From assembly GCA_012797915.1 (NCBI GenBank), contig JAAZOE010000045.1, positions 1-6,265 on the forward strand: a stretch of 6,265 bases of DNA, in the 5' to 3' direction. This DNA comes from Candidatus Zixiibacteriota bacterium (GTDB taxonomy: Bacteria; Zixibacteria; MSB-5A5; GN15; JAAZOE01). Below the pieces are notes generated by a model. The model worked only from the letters and a program-made list of their open reading frames with translations, was not told the DNA's origin and did no database searches. This document shows, one piece after another, positions 6,058-6,265 of this stretch (position 1 is the stretch's first letter; every line of letters starts with the position of its first letter). A program made the translations under genes and the position numbers.

Positions 6058-6265
6058 GGTTTGGCCGCGCTTTCTTTCCGGGGAACGTACAGCGTTTCGC
6101 CGTCGAACAGCGTTTTCGCTTCCGTCGCCGCGATTCTTCCCCCGGTCAAGGTATTGATAACCACCATCCGCGACCGGTCGCCATCGAATCCCAGGCCGCC
6201 GACCAGCCGCAGGTAATAGTCGACCGACTCTCCGGCGCGGTACGGCACCAGACCGGGCGCCGCCA
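6054..6265 (-). CDS. SLBB-domain polysaccharide export protein (Wza-like), C-terminal end only
   Basis: The frame is open from the right edge to a TGA at 6056-6054, and the gene begins outside the window. About 69 residues are visible, starting AAPGLVPYRAGESVDYYLRLVGGL. 'PG-x-x-P-Y-R-x-G-x-(S/T)-V-x-x-(Y/A)-(L/I)-x-x-(A/V)-GG' is the opening of an SLBB domain, the soluble ligand-binding beta-grasp repeat of outer-membrane polysaccharide exporters. LFDGETLYVPRK near the C-terminus matches its closing 'GD-T-x-x-V-P' strand. This therefore appears to be the last SLBB repeat of a periplasmic or outer-membrane export protein. A GTG at 6248 is an internal valine, not the start, because the SLBB motif already begins upstream of it. 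Wza itself ends in a membrane-spanning amphipathic helix. Here the protein stops about 9 residues after the SLBB end (KESAAKP), so this member lacks that C-terminal helix and probably works with a separate outer-membrane channel or anchors otherwise. The ATGA overlap with the co-polymerase gene ties it to the same transcript. Confidence 0.85.
   Translation of the reverse strand, partial: AAPGLVPYRAGESVDYYLRLVGGLGFDGDRSRMVVINTLTGGRIAATEAKTLFDGETLYVPRKESAAKP

Noticed and set aside
4825..6216. A 463-codon open frame on the plus strand, opposite the co-polymerase gene
   Set aside because: It is a codon-complementary shadow of a well-supported Wzz-family gene, with no motif of its own.

Overview
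The window is a GC-rich bacterial stretch (roughly 60% G+C by eye). It lies inside a surface-polysaccharide (exopolysaccharide, capsule or O-antigen) biosynthesis and export cluster. All seven recognisable genes are on the minus strand, so transcription runs from the right edge (6265) towards base 1. A polysaccharide co-polymerase and an SLBB-type export protein point to a diderm (Gram-negative) organism. No feature narrows the phylum; a deltaproteobacterial-like or other environmental GC-rich lineage would fit, but that is a guess. No rRNA, tRNA, mobile element or CRISPR array was seen.

Layout in transcription order: (1) the 3' end of an SLBB-domain, Wza-like export protein (6265-6054, cut by the window edge); (2) a Wzz/GumC-type polysaccharide co-polymerase (6057-4858), overlapping gene 1 by ATGA; (3) after a 98-base spacer, a left-handed beta-helix (hexapeptide-repeat) acyltransferase (4759-4001); (4) a DegT/DnrJ/EryC1/StrS PLP-dependent sugar aminotransferase (3991-2891); (5) a non-hydrolysing UDP-GlcNAc 2-epimerase of the WecB/WbpI family (2865-1771, GTG start); (6) a MurJ/MviN-fold lipid-linked glycan flippase (1771-206), joined to gene 5 by TGATG; (7) the first 74 codons of a polytopic membrane protein (222-1, cut by the edge), whose position and composition suggest an O-antigen polymerase or ligase.

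Read together, genes 3-5 look like a nucleotide-sugar module. An aminotransferase, an N-acyltransferase and a UDP-HexNAc 2-epimerase in this order match the last three steps, and the gene order, of the Bordetella wlbBCD route (Pseudomonas WbpD, WbpE, WbpI) to UDP-ManNAc(3NAc)A-type diamino sugars. The dehydrogenase steps (WbpA and WbpB/WlbA) and all glycosyltransferases are outside the window. Gene 6 would flip the lipid-linked repeat unit, gene 7 may polymerise or ligate it, gene 2 would set chain length, and gene 1 would form part of the outer-membrane exit route.

I see no clearly undescribed system. The most useful observations are the inferred diamino-sugar module, a MurJ-fold flippase that appears to have lost two of the four cavity arginines of E. 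coli MurJ, and very tight translational coupling through most of the cluster.
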